DNA of 64,000 nucleotides, from NCBI GenBank assembly GCA_013112545.1, contig JABFGJ010000007.1, positions 124,001 to 188,000 on the forward strand, written 5' to 3'. Below are positions 37,086 to 45,684 of this stretch, one piece after another. The DNA comes from Bacteroidota bacterium (GTDB taxonomy: Bacteria; Bacteroidota; Bacteroidia; Flavobacteriales_E; Vicingaceae). Under the pieces are notes generated by a model, which worked only from the letters and a program-made list of their open reading frames with translations, was not told the origin of the DNA and made no database searches. Every line of letters starts with the position of its first letter. Within the stretch, counting starts at the first letter, position 1. The position numbers and the translations under genes are program-made.

Positions 37086-38176
37086 TTCAGTTGATATTTA
37101 AAGCCAATGAGCAAATATTCTGCTTTCGCTAAATGAGTTTTTAAGCAGATGAAGAATTTCATGTTTTTGTTGAGCTCGTAATTTCCGCTAAATCCATTGT
37201 AATAAGGTCTTAAGAAAACATTTTCATTTTTTAAATAAAAACCTATGTGGTTTCCCATAGAGAATCTGCCGAGATGTAAATAATGACCTATTCCGATTCC
37301 TATTTGAGTTGAACCCCAACCTTTATTGACATATATAGAATCTCTAGCTAATTCATCGTGAATTGCGGGATTGTGAAAATAATCTACAGACGCTATAAAC
37401 GAACTTTTAAAATTGACGCGTTTAACCAGGTTTAAACTTAAGTTTTTGGTATGATAGGTTTTTCCTCCAATCGGATAAATTTCATGAAAGCTATAAGCCC
37501 CAGCTAATTCAATGTGTATTTTAGTGTCTTCTACAATTGGTTTGTTTGGTATAGGGATTTCTTGTTTTTTCCCAACATGGTATCGAAGCCCTAAATTTAT
37601 AGAAGGAATATTTATTCCAAGATTTGGTTTTCTAAAACTTGAATTGCTGAAATGTGAAAAATCAATCGCTGTGTTGATAGATAGTCTTTGGCTAATCTGA
37701 TAATTCAGCTCAGTAAGAAAAGAAAAATACAAATTGATTGGACTACCAATAGCTGAGTTTTTATAATTGCTTTTTTCGTTAAATGGTTTTGTGATATATC
37801 CCATTCCTATAGCTGTCCTGAATTTCCATTGAAGTTTGTTTTTGCCTAATAATTTGAAATATAGAAAAGGATATAAGGCTGTAGCATTTCCAATGATTTC
37901 ATTCTGAAAGATAAAATTAGAAATACCCATTCCAAAGTTCGCATGTTGGTATTCATTTTCCCATGCTTTATTTCTAGTGTTTATTTTTTCATAAGTCAAC
38001 TCTAGCTTAGGCATGTGTTGATTTGTGAAATATAACATTGTGGTATTGTGCGTGGTTATAAAACCATATCCTGTTCTAAAACTAAAGGAGTGAACAAATT
38101 TTGAACTGTCTTGAGAGAACCCACTTTGTTCAAGCAGAAAGATTGATAATAAGATTAGGATTCCTTTTGACCACAT
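37082..38176 (-). CDS. PagL-like acyloxyacyl hydrolase (lipid A 3-O-deacylase)
   Basis: The 364-residue outer-membrane barrel has a signal peptide to about QSGFSQ. A PagL-like signature FSHFSNSSFRKPNLGINIP lies in the middle: His and Ser of the H-x-S-N dyad are visible at about residues 174-176. A second barrel-like stretch follows the first, so it is longer than typical PagL (about 200 residues). Expected activity is removing the 3-O-linked acyl chain of lipid A. The promoter element lies 7 nt before the ATG. Confidence 0.75.
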   Translation of the reverse strand: MWSKGILILLSIFLLEQSGFSQDSSKFVHSFSFRTGYGFITTHNTTMLYFTNQHMPKLELTYEKINTRNKAWENEYQHANFGMGISNFIFQNEIIGNATALYPFLYFKLLGKNKLQWKFRTAIGMGYITKPFNEKSNYKNSAIGSPINLYFSFLTELNYQISQRLSINTAIDFSHFSNSSFRKPNLGINIPSINLGLRYHVGKKQEIPIPNKPIVEDTKIHIELAGAYSFHEIYPIGGKTYHTKNLSLNLVKRVNFKSSFIASVDYFHNPAIHDELARDSIYVNKGWGSTQIGIGIGHYLHLGRFSMGNHIGFYLKNENVFLRPYYNGFSGNYELNKNMKFFICLKTHLAKAEYLLIGFKYQLK

Positions 38177-38183
38177 AAAAGCG

Positions 38184-38191
38184 CAAAAATA
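38184..38191 (-). promoter_or_regulatory. Promoter -7 element of the PagL-like operon
   Basis: TATTTTTG on the minus strand matches TAnnTTTG and ends 7 nt before the ATG, giving at most a very short 5' leader. Confidence 0.55.
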
Positions 38192-38243
38192 TTAATTTAA
38201 TGTGGTTCAATATTTATATCTTGCAAGCATAAAAAAAAGAGAA

Positions 38244-39014
38244 ATGCAAGATAGTTTAGACGCTTTTAAAAGATTGTTAATTATCATGGACGAACTCCGT
38301 GAGCAATGTCCTTGGGATAAAAAGCAAACCATGGAAACGCTCAGGCATTTAACAATTGAAGAAACTTATGAATTATCGGATGCCATTGTAGAAGGTGATT
38401 TGGAAGAAGTAAAAAAGGAATTAGGAGATTTAATGTTGCATTTGGTCTTTTATGCTAGAATTGGGCGAGAGAAAAAAGCTTTTGACATTACTTCAGTTTT
38501 GAATGGAATTTGTGATAAATTAATTCACAGGCACCCACACATTTATGGCAATACCAAAGTAAAAGACGAGGAAGAAGTTTTGAAAAATTGGGAAAAAATA
38601 AAATTGAAAGAAGGGAAAAAAGATAAGTCTGTGTTAGAAGGTGTGCCAACCTCACTACCAGCATTGGTGAAAGCAATGCGCATTCAGGACAAAGCGCGTG
38701 GAATAGGGTTTGACTGGGAAAAACCTGAACAAGTTTTTGAAAAAGTTGAGGAAGAAATTGCTGAACTAAAAGTTGAAGTTGAAAAGCAATCCGATCAAGT
38801 TGCAAGTGAGTTTGGAGATGTCTTATTTTCTTTAGTAAACTATGCTCGTTTCATTGGAGTAAATCCTGAAGATGCCCTTGAACGGACAAATAAAAAGTTT
38901 ATTAAGAGGTTCAAGTATTTGGAAAAACATTCCAGAGAAGATGGCAAAAGTTTTGAAACAATGACTTTAGAAGATATGGATGTTTATTGGGAGAAAGCTA
39001 AAAAAATACCATAA
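38244..39014 (+). CDS. mazG: Nucleoside triphosphate pyrophosphohydrolase MazG
   Basis: MazG hydrolyses (d)NTPs to NMPs, clearing abnormal nucleotides. The 256-residue protein has the two MazG domains with CPWDKKQTMETLRHLTIEETYEL, KKELGDLMLHLVFYARIG and the C-terminal KVEEEIAELKVEVE, EFGDVLFSLVNYARF. ATG 38244 (after AAAAAAAAGAGAA) is preferred over a GTG 42 bp upstream, because the family usually begins with the DAFKRLL-like helix. A convergent terminator follows. Confidence 0.94.
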   Translation: MQDSLDAFKRLLIIMDELREQCPWDKKQTMETLRHLTIEETYELSDAIVEGDLEEVKKELGDLMLHLVFYARIGREKKAFDITSVLNGICDKLIHRHPHIYGNTKVKDEEEVLKNWEKIKLKEGKKDKSVLEGVPTSLPALVKAMRIQDKARGIGFDWEKPEQVFEKVEEEIAELKVEVEKQSDQVASEFGDVLFSLVNYARFIGVNPEDALERTNKKFIKRFKYLEKHSREDGKSFETMTLEDMDVYWEKAKKIP

Positions 39015-39042
39015 AAAAAGGTGCTGAGTAATCAGCACCTTT
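39013..39042 (-). terminator. Terminator shared by mazG and the peroxiredoxin gene
   Basis: A perfect 11-bp stem (AAAGGTGCTGA, 39017-39027, with TCAGCACCTTT, 39032-39042) has a GTAA loop. On the minus strand it ends in T7, making it a strong terminator for the peroxiredoxin gene; on the plus strand only TTT follows, so the mazG signal is weaker. Confidence 0.85.
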
Positions 39043-39061
39043 CAAATTTTAAATACTTTAT

Positions 39062-39694
39062 TTAATTCTTAGATAAATAAGAAGCTACTCCGTCGTGAGT
39101 TGCATCCATTCCAGATTTTCCTTCAGCCCAATTAGCAGGACAAACCTCACCATTTTTTTCAAAAAATTGTAGAGCGTCAACCATTCTTAACGTATCATCT
39201 ACATTTCTACCTAATGGCAAATCATTAACCAATTGATGTCTTACAATTCCTTCTTTATCAATTAAGAAAAGGCCTCGATATGCAATCATTTCGCCAGTTG
39301 CAATTAAATCTCCTTCGTCATTATAATCGTATTCGCCTACAAGAACGTCGTAATTTGACGAAATTGTTTTGTTTGTGTCTGCTACCATTGGGTATGTAAC
39401 ACCTTGAATTCCTCCTTGTTTCTTAGGAACTTGTAACCATCCCCAGTGTGATTGCTCTGTGTCTGTTGATACAGCAACAACTTCTACTCCTTTTGCTTTA
39501 AATGCTTCTAGTTTTTCTTGAAAAGCATGCAATTCGGTTGGACAAACAAAAGTGAAATCTTTTGGATAAAAGAAAAGCACAACATGTTTTTTTCCAATAA
39601 ATTGATCCAATGAAAAATCTTCTACAATTTGATTTCCATTTATTACTGCACTTGCGTTAAATCTTGGGGCTTTTCGCCCTACTAATACTCCCAT
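39062..39694 (-). CDS. Typical 2-Cys peroxiredoxin (AhpC/Prx1 type)
   Basis: The 210-residue protein reduces peroxides. The peroxidatic Cys is in FYPKDFTFVCPTELHAF (about residue 51) and the resolving Cys in GEVCPANW near the C-terminus. ATG 39694 is chosen because the family starts LVGRKAPRF. An upstream in-frame TTG at 39742 lies inside the promoter element TAAATTTG. The gene has the best promoter in the window. Confidence 0.94.
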   Translation of the reverse strand: MGVLVGRKAPRFNASAVINGNQIVEDFSLDQFIGKKHVVLFFYPKDFTFVCPTELHAFQEKLEAFKAKGVEVVAVSTDTEQSHWGWLQVPKKQGGIQGVTYPMVADTNKTISSNYDVLVGEYDYNDEGDLIATGEMIAYRGLFLIDKEGIVRHQLVNDLPLGRNVDDTLRMVDALQFFEKNGEVCPANWAEGKSGMDATHDGVASYLSKN

Positions 39695-39739
39695 TTTCTT
39701 ATAAAATTTAGATGTTATTTTCTGATTAAAAATGTGCTG

Positions 39740-39770
39740 CAAATTTAAGCTTTTAAGCTGCTACATCAAA
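39740..39770 (-). promoter_or_regulatory. Full Bacteroidota promoter of the peroxiredoxin gene
   Basis: On the minus strand TTTG (39767-39770), 19 nt spacer, then TAAATTTG (39740-39747): both elements match the Bacteroidota consensus at ideal spacing. The start codon at 39694 lies about 45 nt downstream. Confidence 0.75.
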
Positions 39771-39786
39771 GTATTTAAGCGAATAC

Positions 39787-40494
39787 TTAATGTGTAAATA
39801 ATGTTAAAAGTCCAAGGCTTGCACCTAGCAACATGGGTAGTACTTTTTTCCATTCAATTTTATGCTCTTCGTTTGTTTCAAATAAGATTGTAGTAGAAAG
39901 GTGTAGTATAATTCCTATCGAAAGCCCCATAAGTGCTTGGAAAATTCCATTGATTCCCTCAATATATTTTCCAATAAATAAACCTAAAGGCCCCATAATA
40001 GAGAAGAGGGTTATACCAAACCAAATGCTTTTATTAGAAATTTTATAAGCAATTAGCAAACTGGCCAAAATAAAAGCAATTGGTCCTTTATGAATTAGCA
40101 ATCCAATGAGGTATGCACCAAAACCATGACCATGATCTACATGATTTATTGGGATAGATTCTAAAAAGGCATGGAGACAAAGGCTAAGTAAAACAAGCCA
40201 AGGAAATTGACCAATTTTTAATTTATTGACATGAGCATGGCCATGTTCAATTCCGCCGGAAAAATAGTCGAGAATTAATTGCAAGAAAAAACCAATTAAA
40301 ATAAATAATCCAGCCATTGATTCGTTTCCTTGAAATACATCAGGAAGAAGATGAAGAAAACAAATGCTAATTAAATAAGCACCACTAAACGAAAGCAAGG
40401 AGCTGATGTAAGGACTTATAAGTGATTTAAAACGGAATGCAAAAAGACCGCTAATCATTCCGACAGCGAATAATAAAATATAGTTAATGAACAT
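39787..40494 (-). CDS. ZIP-family metal transporter
   Basis: The 235-residue membrane protein has about seven to eight helices and the ZIP (zinc/iron permease) pattern: a His-rich loop (GIEHGHAHVNKL), HAFLESIPINHVDHG in the pore-forming helix, and a later GLLIHKGPIAFILA. It probably imports zinc or another divalent metal. It overlaps the methyltransferase gene upstream by 11 bp. Confidence 0.88.
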   Translation of the reverse strand: MFINYILLFAVGMISGLFAFRFKSLISPYISSLLSFSGAYLISICFLHLLPDVFQGNESMAGLFILIGFFLQLILDYFSGGIEHGHAHVNKLKIGQFPWLVLLSLCLHAFLESIPINHVDHGHGFGAYLIGLLIHKGPIAFILASLLIAYKISNKSIWFGITLFSIMGPLGLFIGKYIEGINGIFQALMGLSIGIILHLSTTILFETNEEHKIEWKKVLPMLLGASLGLLTLFTH

Positions 40495-41221
40495 TCTTTT
40501 CTAAAATTAAAATTAATCGATCAGACGAATCTTCATTAAACTTATTCAAAGCGTAATCTCCAAATGTTTCACTAATTGTGAGATTAGCTTCATTTGCTAG
40601 GGTTTTAAATTCATTCAAGTCGATTGATTTTACAAATTCTTTAAATTGATAGGTTTTGTTTCCTTGATTAAATGAGATTTTTTTAACTATAAAGTCATCT
40701 ATAAGCTTCTTTTTTACAGTAAAATCAACCTCTTCTCGTTTAATTTTTTCTTCAGATGGTATTTGCTGAAGTGCTTTTTTGACATTTAAATAATCCAACA
40801 CTATCCTTCCATTGGGTTTCAAATTTGAACTTATCGCTTTTAAAACACTTAGATTCTCTTCATGACTTTTAAAATAACCAAAACTGGTAAAGAGGTTTAA
40901 AACAAGGTCGAATTTAAATTTGTATTTAAAATCTCTCATGTCAGCGGTTTGGAAATGCAATTGCTTGTTTTCAAACTCCTTTGCATGCAAAATACTTTGC
41001 TTGCTCAAATCCATACCAACTACAGAATAGCCAAGTTGATTCACATGTATGCTATGTCTTCCTTTTCCACATGCCAAATCTAAAACTAGAGTGTTTTTTT
41101 TATCTAGGTTTAAATAGTTGAACAAATTAGTTATAAATTGCTCAGCCTCAGTGTAGTCTCTGTGTTTGTAAAGTAAATGATAGTATTGTGAATCAAACCA
41201 ATCTTCGAACCAATTTTCCAA
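40484..41221 (-). CDS. Class I SAM-dependent methyltransferase
   Basis: The 245-residue protein has the Rossmann-fold SAM site VLDLACGKGRHSIHV (motif I), GMDLSKQSI (motif II) and LVLNLFTSFGYF (motif III region). The substrate is unknown. The start is TTG, in frame with MENWFEDWF-like family N-termini. A TAACTTTG promoter element lies 23 nt upstream. It is co-transcribed with the ZIP transporter. Confidence 0.85.
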   Translation of the reverse strand: MENWFEDWFDSQYYHLLYKHRDYTEAEQFITNLFNYLNLDKKNTLVLDLACGKGRHSIHVNQLGYSVVGMDLSKQSILHAKEFENKQLHFQTADMRDFKYKFKFDLVLNLFTSFGYFKSHEENLSVLKAISSNLKPNGRIVLDYLNVKKALQQIPSEEKIKREEVDFTVKKKLIDDFIVKKISFNQGNKTYQFKEFVKSIDLNEFKTLANEANLTISETFGDYALNKFNEDSSDRLILILEKNVH

Positions 41222-41244
41222 TGTTGAATTGTAATTTTAAAAGC

Positions 41245-41252
41245 CAAAGTTA
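41245..41252 (-). promoter_or_regulatory. Promoter -7 element of the methyltransferase-ZIP operon
   Basis: TAACTTTG on the minus strand matches TAnnTTTG, 23 nt before the TTG start. Confidence 0.5.
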
Positions 41253-41405
41253 TTAATTCATTTGTCTTAAGAAGGTTTCGACTGAATTAAAATTGAGTTT
41301 TTAAATAAATAAATATTTTTTATTTCGTATAATTGTCCATTCATTTGCTATTGTTAATTTCATTTAGCATTTTTACATACTGATAAAGCTATTAAGCTTA
41401 AAAAT

Positions 41406-41951
41406 ATGGATATAAATATATTCGACTTCTATAATAGAATGGAGAAAGATAATATAATGTTATCTTTTAAAGGGAATGTTACATCCGAGCTTCTTACTTC
41501 TGTACTTCAAATTATGGAGTCGAAAATGGAAACCTTAAATGAACCTTCCAAAGTTAAAAAGAAAGTATATAATATTTTAGTAGAAGCTTTACAGAATTTG
41601 TATCATCACATGGATGAATCTTCTGAAGAGCTTGGTGTTGAACACAACACAGTTATTTTTATGATTAGCAAAAAAGATGATACCTATTGTATTTATACTG
41701 GAAATTATATTAAGAAACAAAATGCTGAACGATTAAAGGCACGATTAGATAAAATAAATTCTTTAAATGCCGACGAACTTAAAGAACATTACAAAGAAGT
41801 TTTGAATAACGGAATGATGTCAGAAAAAGGTGGCGGCGGACTAGGTATGATAGACATAGCAAGAAAATCAGGAAAAAAGCTAGAGTACCAATTTCAAGAA
41901 GTTGATGAGCAGCTTTCGTTTTATAGTTTAAATATTAGTGTAGCACAATAA
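41406..41951 (+). CDS. siaB: SiaB-family protein kinase (DUF6272)
   Basis: The 181-residue protein resembles SiaB, an atypical histidine-kinase-like serine/threonine kinase. The ATPase parts are visible: the N-box-like ILVEALQNLYHH and the G-box-like SEKGGGGLGMIDIARKSG. In Pseudomonas aeruginosa SiaB phosphorylates SiaC, controlling aggregation through the diguanylate cyclase SiaD. Here siaC follows by 18 bp, but no phosphatase siaA or cyclase siaD is adjacent, so the output is unknown. Confidence 0.8.
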   Translation: MDINIFDFYNRMEKDNIMLSFKGNVTSELLTSVLQIMESKMETLNEPSKVKKKVYNILVEALQNLYHHMDESSEELGVEHNTVIFMISKKDDTYCIYTGNYIKKQNAERLKARLDKINSLNADELKEHYKEVLNNGMMSEKGGGGLGMIDIARKSGKKLEYQFQEVDEQLSFYSLNISVAQ

Positions 41952-41969
41952 AATTAATCTCCAAATAAG

Positions 41970-42338
41970 ATGGAACAATTAGTAATAGAAGGAACCCCAA
42001 AGACACCCACGATTAAATTTAATCCAGAGGAAGGAAAATTGTTGATTCAAGGTAGATCAATTCCTGAGAACTCAATAGAGTTTTACAAGCCTTTGGTTGA
42101 TAGCTTAGATAGCTACAGTGGAGCAGCTAAAGTTGATATTGTATTAGAATACTTTAACACAAGCTCATCTAAATGTATTTTAGATGTATTTAAGAAGTTA
42201 GAAAAAATCAAATCTGATGGCAATGATGTTGAAATCAGGTGGCATTATGAAGAAGATGATGAGGATATGTTAGAAGCTGGTGAAGATTATCAAGCGATAA
42301 TTAACATCCCATTTAAAATGATAGAGATAGAAGAGTAA
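41970..42338 (+). CDS. siaC: SiaC-family regulatory phosphoprotein (DUF1987)
   Basis: The 122-residue protein matches DUF1987/SiaC: IEGTPKTPTIKFNPEEG, EFYKPLVDSL and YFNTSSSKCILDVFKKLE. The Thr in NTSSSK corresponds to the residue phosphorylated by SiaB in P. aeruginosa SiaC. It should be the substrate of the kinase encoded just upstream and, in the phosphorylated or unphosphorylated form, act on an unidentified partner. A terminator ends the pair. Confidence 0.85.
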   Translation: MEQLVIEGTPKTPTIKFNPEEGKLLIQGRSIPENSIEFYKPLVDSLDSYSGAAKVDIVLEYFNTSSSKCILDVFKKLEKIKSDGNDVEIRWHYEEDDEDMLEAGEDYQAIINIPFKMIEIEE

Positions 42339-42359
42339 GCACTCTTTTATATAAAATAG

Positions 42360-42394
42360 AAGCGACTGATTTTTTAATAATCAGTCGCTTTTTT
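42360..42394 (+). terminator. Rho-independent terminator after siaC
   Basis: An 11-bp stem (AAGCGACTGAT, 42360-42370, with ATCAGTCGCTT, 42380-42390) has a 9-nt loop and T6 tail. It lies against the stop of the convergent nuclease gene. Confidence 0.9.
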
Positions 42395-43127
42395 ATTGGA
42401 TAGCATTCAAATAATCCACCAACTCTATCGGTTTATTTGCCTCTCTTAACATGTTGCAAGTCCAAAATTCGCGCATGCCATATTTCCATTTTTGCATGTG
42501 TTCTGCTTTATTTTTGATTTGTTGAATCAACGTAGGCTTGTCTATCCAGCCAACCAAATAAGTGTCCGATTCGTAGCGGAAGGCCGCAAAGTCTTGATAG
42601 ATTTTTTCAAGGAAATCGTCATCAAGCGAAGTATGGGTCATCGAGCGACTTTTCCGTCGTGGCAGAAGCCGAGTTGGTCTTTTCTTTAACCACTCATCTT
42701 TGCGAACTCGTAATTGCTTAAAGATAATCTGCACATGCACATCTGATTTTAGATCCTCAATTCTTTGATTACCTCTTTTGATTAATTTAATATCTCTGCG
42801 TTGCATAGCACATTGAATGGTTGCATCAGCATCTGGTAGCATCGAAGTTTTTAATTCCAATTCAATTCTTCTTTTAGATGTTTCAAAAACAAAATCGATA
42901 TCCATTCCCGAAGATTCATCTTGAATGTTGGAATTAGAGAATTCAATTTCATGCTGCTTCATCCATTTTTTAAAAGCCAACTCACCAACATAACCCCTAA
43001 GTTTACTATCTAGCGCTACATTGGGATGTCGATTTCTTAAATTATCTATAAAGTTCTGATTTAATGCCTGAGCTAAACAGGTCATCACTTCTTCTTTAGT
43101 CAGCAGTATGTTGACTGCTTGACTCAT
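42393..43127 (-). CDS. PD-(D/E)XK restriction-like endonuclease of an adenine-methylase pair
   Basis: The 244-residue protein has a nuclease core: GYVGELAFKKWM (Glu49 in the leading helix), GMDIDFVF (Asp76/Asp78) and the strand IELELKTS with Glu91-Leu-Lys93. This fits a PD-(D/E)XK endonuclease. A basic region (KKRPTRLLPRRKSR) could bind DNA. I do not recognise the specificity. It overlaps the stop of the methyltransferase gene by 4 bp, which supports a type II restriction-modification pair. No controller gene is present. Confidence 0.7.
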   Translation of the reverse strand: MSQAVNILLTKEEVMTCLAQALNQNFIDNLRNRHPNVALDSKLRGYVGELAFKKWMKQHEIEFSNSNIQDESSGMDIDFVFETSKRRIELELKTSMLPDADATIQCAMQRRDIKLIKRGNQRIEDLKSDVHVQIIFKQLRVRKDEWLKKRPTRLLPRRKSRSMTHTSLDDDFLEKIYQDFAAFRYESDTYLVGWIDKPTLIQQIKNKAEHMQKWKYGMREFWTCNMLREANKPIELVDYLNAIQ

Positions 43128-44407
43128 TTCTTTACTTGAATTTTAAAGTATTGAAGTTGATTCTTGGCTAAGCCTTCCACTTTTTTGCCTGAGCGTTTGG
43201 TGTAACCAATTATTACTGCTTTATTTCGCTCATAGGTTACTTCTTCACAAATTTTATTTTCATTGTTGGTGATTAAAGTGCAAGTTCTTTGCCCGTTATC
43301 TATCTTATTTTGTAGCATAGTCGCATGCAAGCTACTGCCACTTCCTGCAAAGAAATCCAAAACCTTAACATTTTTATTTTCAAATAAGTCCAACACAAAG
43401 CAAATAAGATCTGTTGGTTTTGGATAAGTAAATATATCTTGATTTAAAATGTCTTTCAGCTCGTTGCTACCTTTCGAGTTACTGTATTCTATTAAAGCTC
43501 TGTGGGGCAGTTTGCGAACACGAACCTTATCCTTATTGTCAACAAACTGATATTGCTTGATGTAAACCTTCCAGCTTTTAGGCATTTTTTTAAATACAAT
43601 GTAGTCGTTTTTAATTCCCCATTCAAATTTTTCTTGGCTCCATCGCCAAGTATTGGGTTTGCCAATTTTTCCGCCTGATTTCATTTTAGTTCCATCTGGA
43701 GCAGTGATAATATAGTCTAAGGATTTGCTATAGCTACCTTTATAATCTAAATCGCGTAAATAGTATTTTCCTCGCTTTTTAACAAATGTATCAGCGTGTC
43801 TATATTTTGTATCGTTCTCAACGTCAACATTTTCTAAATTAAAAACTAGTTGATCTATATTTTTAGCGTAGCATAACATATAATCAAATTCTACTGCAAT
43901 TTGTTTGCTGTCGTGTCCGCTACCAGCTTTGTTTTTTCGAATAAAGTTGGCTACAAAGTTTTGTTGTCCAAAAATGCCATCGCAAAGTAATTTTAAACGA
44001 GCTTGCTCGTAATCGTCTATTGATAGAAATATTGCCCCATCTTCACTGAGTAAATCTTTGGCGATTTCAAGTCGCTTAAACATAAACGAAATCCATTTTG
44101 AATGACGAAACTCATCTTCAGCATCAACGTAATGGTCGTTGTATTTAAAGTCTTTATTTCCGGTATTGTAGGGTGGGTCAATGTATATTACCTGAAACTT
44201 TTCACCACTTGTTTTTAAAACTTGAAGTGCCGCAAGGTTATCGCTTTCTATAATCCGGTGTTTTGGACCTTCATTTCCAAGCGACTTAGAATTGATTTCT
44301 TTCAATTCAAGAGAAGCTCCTTTCAGTTTCTTTTCAATAGCTTCTTCTTTGTCTTCCCAGAAAAGGCCATTTAGAAACTTCAAGTTTGATTTATTTATTT
44401 TGCTCAT
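43124..44407 (-). CDS. Site-specific DNA-methyltransferase (adenine-specific, beta-class order)
   Basis: The 427-residue protein has catalytic motif IV DPPYNTGNKDF at about residue 77 and the SAM-binding motif I-like VLDFFAGSGSSLHATM near residue 356. The region between should be the target-recognition domain. DPPY favours N6-adenine methylation, with the motif order of beta-class and type III Mod-like enzymes. It lies first in the operon, so methylation can precede the nuclease. The recognition site cannot be read from sequence. Confidence 0.88.
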   Translation of the reverse strand: MSKINKSNLKFLNGLFWEDKEEAIEKKLKGASLELKEINSKSLGNEGPKHRIIESDNLAALQVLKTSGEKFQVIYIDPPYNTGNKDFKYNDHYVDAEDEFRHSKWISFMFKRLEIAKDLLSEDGAIFLSIDDYEQARLKLLCDGIFGQQNFVANFIRKNKAGSGHDSKQIAVEFDYMLCYAKNIDQLVFNLENVDVENDTKYRHADTFVKKRGKYYLRDLDYKGSYSKSLDYIITAPDGTKMKSGGKIGKPNTWRWSQEKFEWGIKNDYIVFKKMPKSWKVYIKQYQFVDNKDKVRVRKLPHRALIEYSNSKGSNELKDILNQDIFTYPKPTDLICFVLDLFENKNVKVLDFFAGSGSSLHATMLQNKIDNGQRTCTLITNNENKICEEVTYERNKAVIIGYTKRSGKKVEGLAKNQLQYFKIQVKK

Positions 44408-44514
44408 TCGGCTTTAAAATTCGCAGTAATAATTCAAATGACCAATAAAAAAGAGCATCCTTTTTTTTTAATTCTTTATTTCTGCAAATTTTTAAAAAAA
44501 CAAAAATGAACTAT

Positions 44515-45684
44515 TTAATTCATTGCTTTTCTTCTTTCAAGTTCTTTTTGAATCAGCCTCAATTCTCTACCAGTTTGACCAGCAATGGATGAATTTTCTT
44601 CGGCTCTTCGAATCAAGTATGGCATTACATCATTTACAGGACCATAAGGAACATATTTAGAAACATTATATCCTGCCTTTGATAAATTATAACTAATGTG
44701 GTCGCTCATGCCCAATAGTTGTGAAAAATATATACTTGGTGTGTCTTTGCTTAAGCCTTTCTCTTCAATTAATTGGCATAAATGGCTAGAGCTTTTTTCA
44801 TTATGAGTGCCAGCACATAAAGCAATTCGTTGATAGCTGTCCATACAAAATGAAACCCCTAAGTCGTAATCACGATCTGTGGCTTCCTTATCAGCATGAA
44901 TAGGTGAGGGGTAGCCCATTTTTAATGCACGCTCACGTTCTTTTTCCATGTAAGCACCACGCACCAATTTCATTCCCAAATAGAAATCTTCTTCTAAACA
45001 TTGAATGTAGAGTTTTTTAATATATTCCAATCGATCATGCCGATACATTTGAGCGGTGTTATAAACAATGGTTTTTTCTTTATTATACCTGAACATCATT
45101 AAAAGAGCAATATCGTCTATTGCATCTTGTATCCAACTTTCTTCGGCATCTATCATTAAAGGAATACCTGCATTATAAGCGTTTTGACAAATTATATCTA
45201 CACGATTTCTTCCTTTTAGGAATTCAGTATTTTCTTCATCACTAAGTGTTTGCTTAGCGGTTACTTTTTCAAGTAAGTTAAATGGGATTAAGCCTGTGAG
45301 TTTAATTACGCAACAAGGAACATTGTCATCTAATTTGGCTCGTTCTATAGAAGATACAGCCATTCCTAAGCATCGATCAAAGTCTTCATCACTTTGTTTT
45401 CCTTCAACAGAATAATCTAAAATAGTTTTGACATTATATTTTGCCAATTCTTGTATTCTAGTTTCACATTCTTCAATGCTTTCACCACCACAAAAATGAT
45501 CGAATACAGTAAATTTTATGATTCCTTTAACAGGTAATCGAAGGAACAGAGCCAAAGTCGTCAATTTTGTTCCTAATATATTTAACCAAGGAATTCCAAG
45601 TATGCTAAAAATAAAATTAGCTTTTTTCAAATCTTTATCGCTCTTATTAGCGAAAGCTACTTGAGTATTTTCGAATGACAACAT
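44515..45684 (-). CDS. Proline dehydrogenase
   Basis: The 389-residue FAD enzyme oxidises proline to pyrroline-5-carboxylate. It matches stand-alone PRODH proteins of Bacteroidota: TILDYSVEGKQ near the N-terminus, CVIKLTGL, LMIDAEESWIQ, VYNTAQMYRHDR, GMKLVRGAYMEKER, GTHNEKSS, FSQLLGMSDHISY and KYVPYGPVNDVMPYLIRRAEENSS. No P5C dehydrogenase domain is fused. It starts at the fabD stop (1-bp overlap). Confidence 0.94.
   Translation of the reverse strand: MLSFENTQVAFANKSDKDLKKANFIFSILGIPWLNILGTKLTTLALFLRLPVKGIIKFTVFDHFCGGESIEECETRIQELAKYNVKTILDYSVEGKQSDEDFDRCLGMAVSSIERAKLDDNVPCCVIKLTGLIPFNLLEKVTAKQTLSDEENTEFLKGRNRVDIICQNAYNAGIPLMIDAEESWIQDAIDDIALLMMFRYNKEKTIVYNTAQMYRHDRLEYIKKLYIQCLEEDFYLGMKLVRGAYMEKERERALKMGYPSPIHADKEATDRDYDLGVSFCMDSYQRIALCAGTHNEKSSSHLCQLIEEKGLSKDTPSIYFSQLLGMSDHISYNLSKAGYNVSKYVPYGPVNDVMPYLIRRAEENSSIAGQTGRELRLIQKELERRKAMN

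Noticed and set aside
39695..39742. Extended N-terminus of the peroxiredoxin from TTG at 39742
   Set aside because: That codon lies inside the TAAATTTG promoter element and the extra residues do not match the family.
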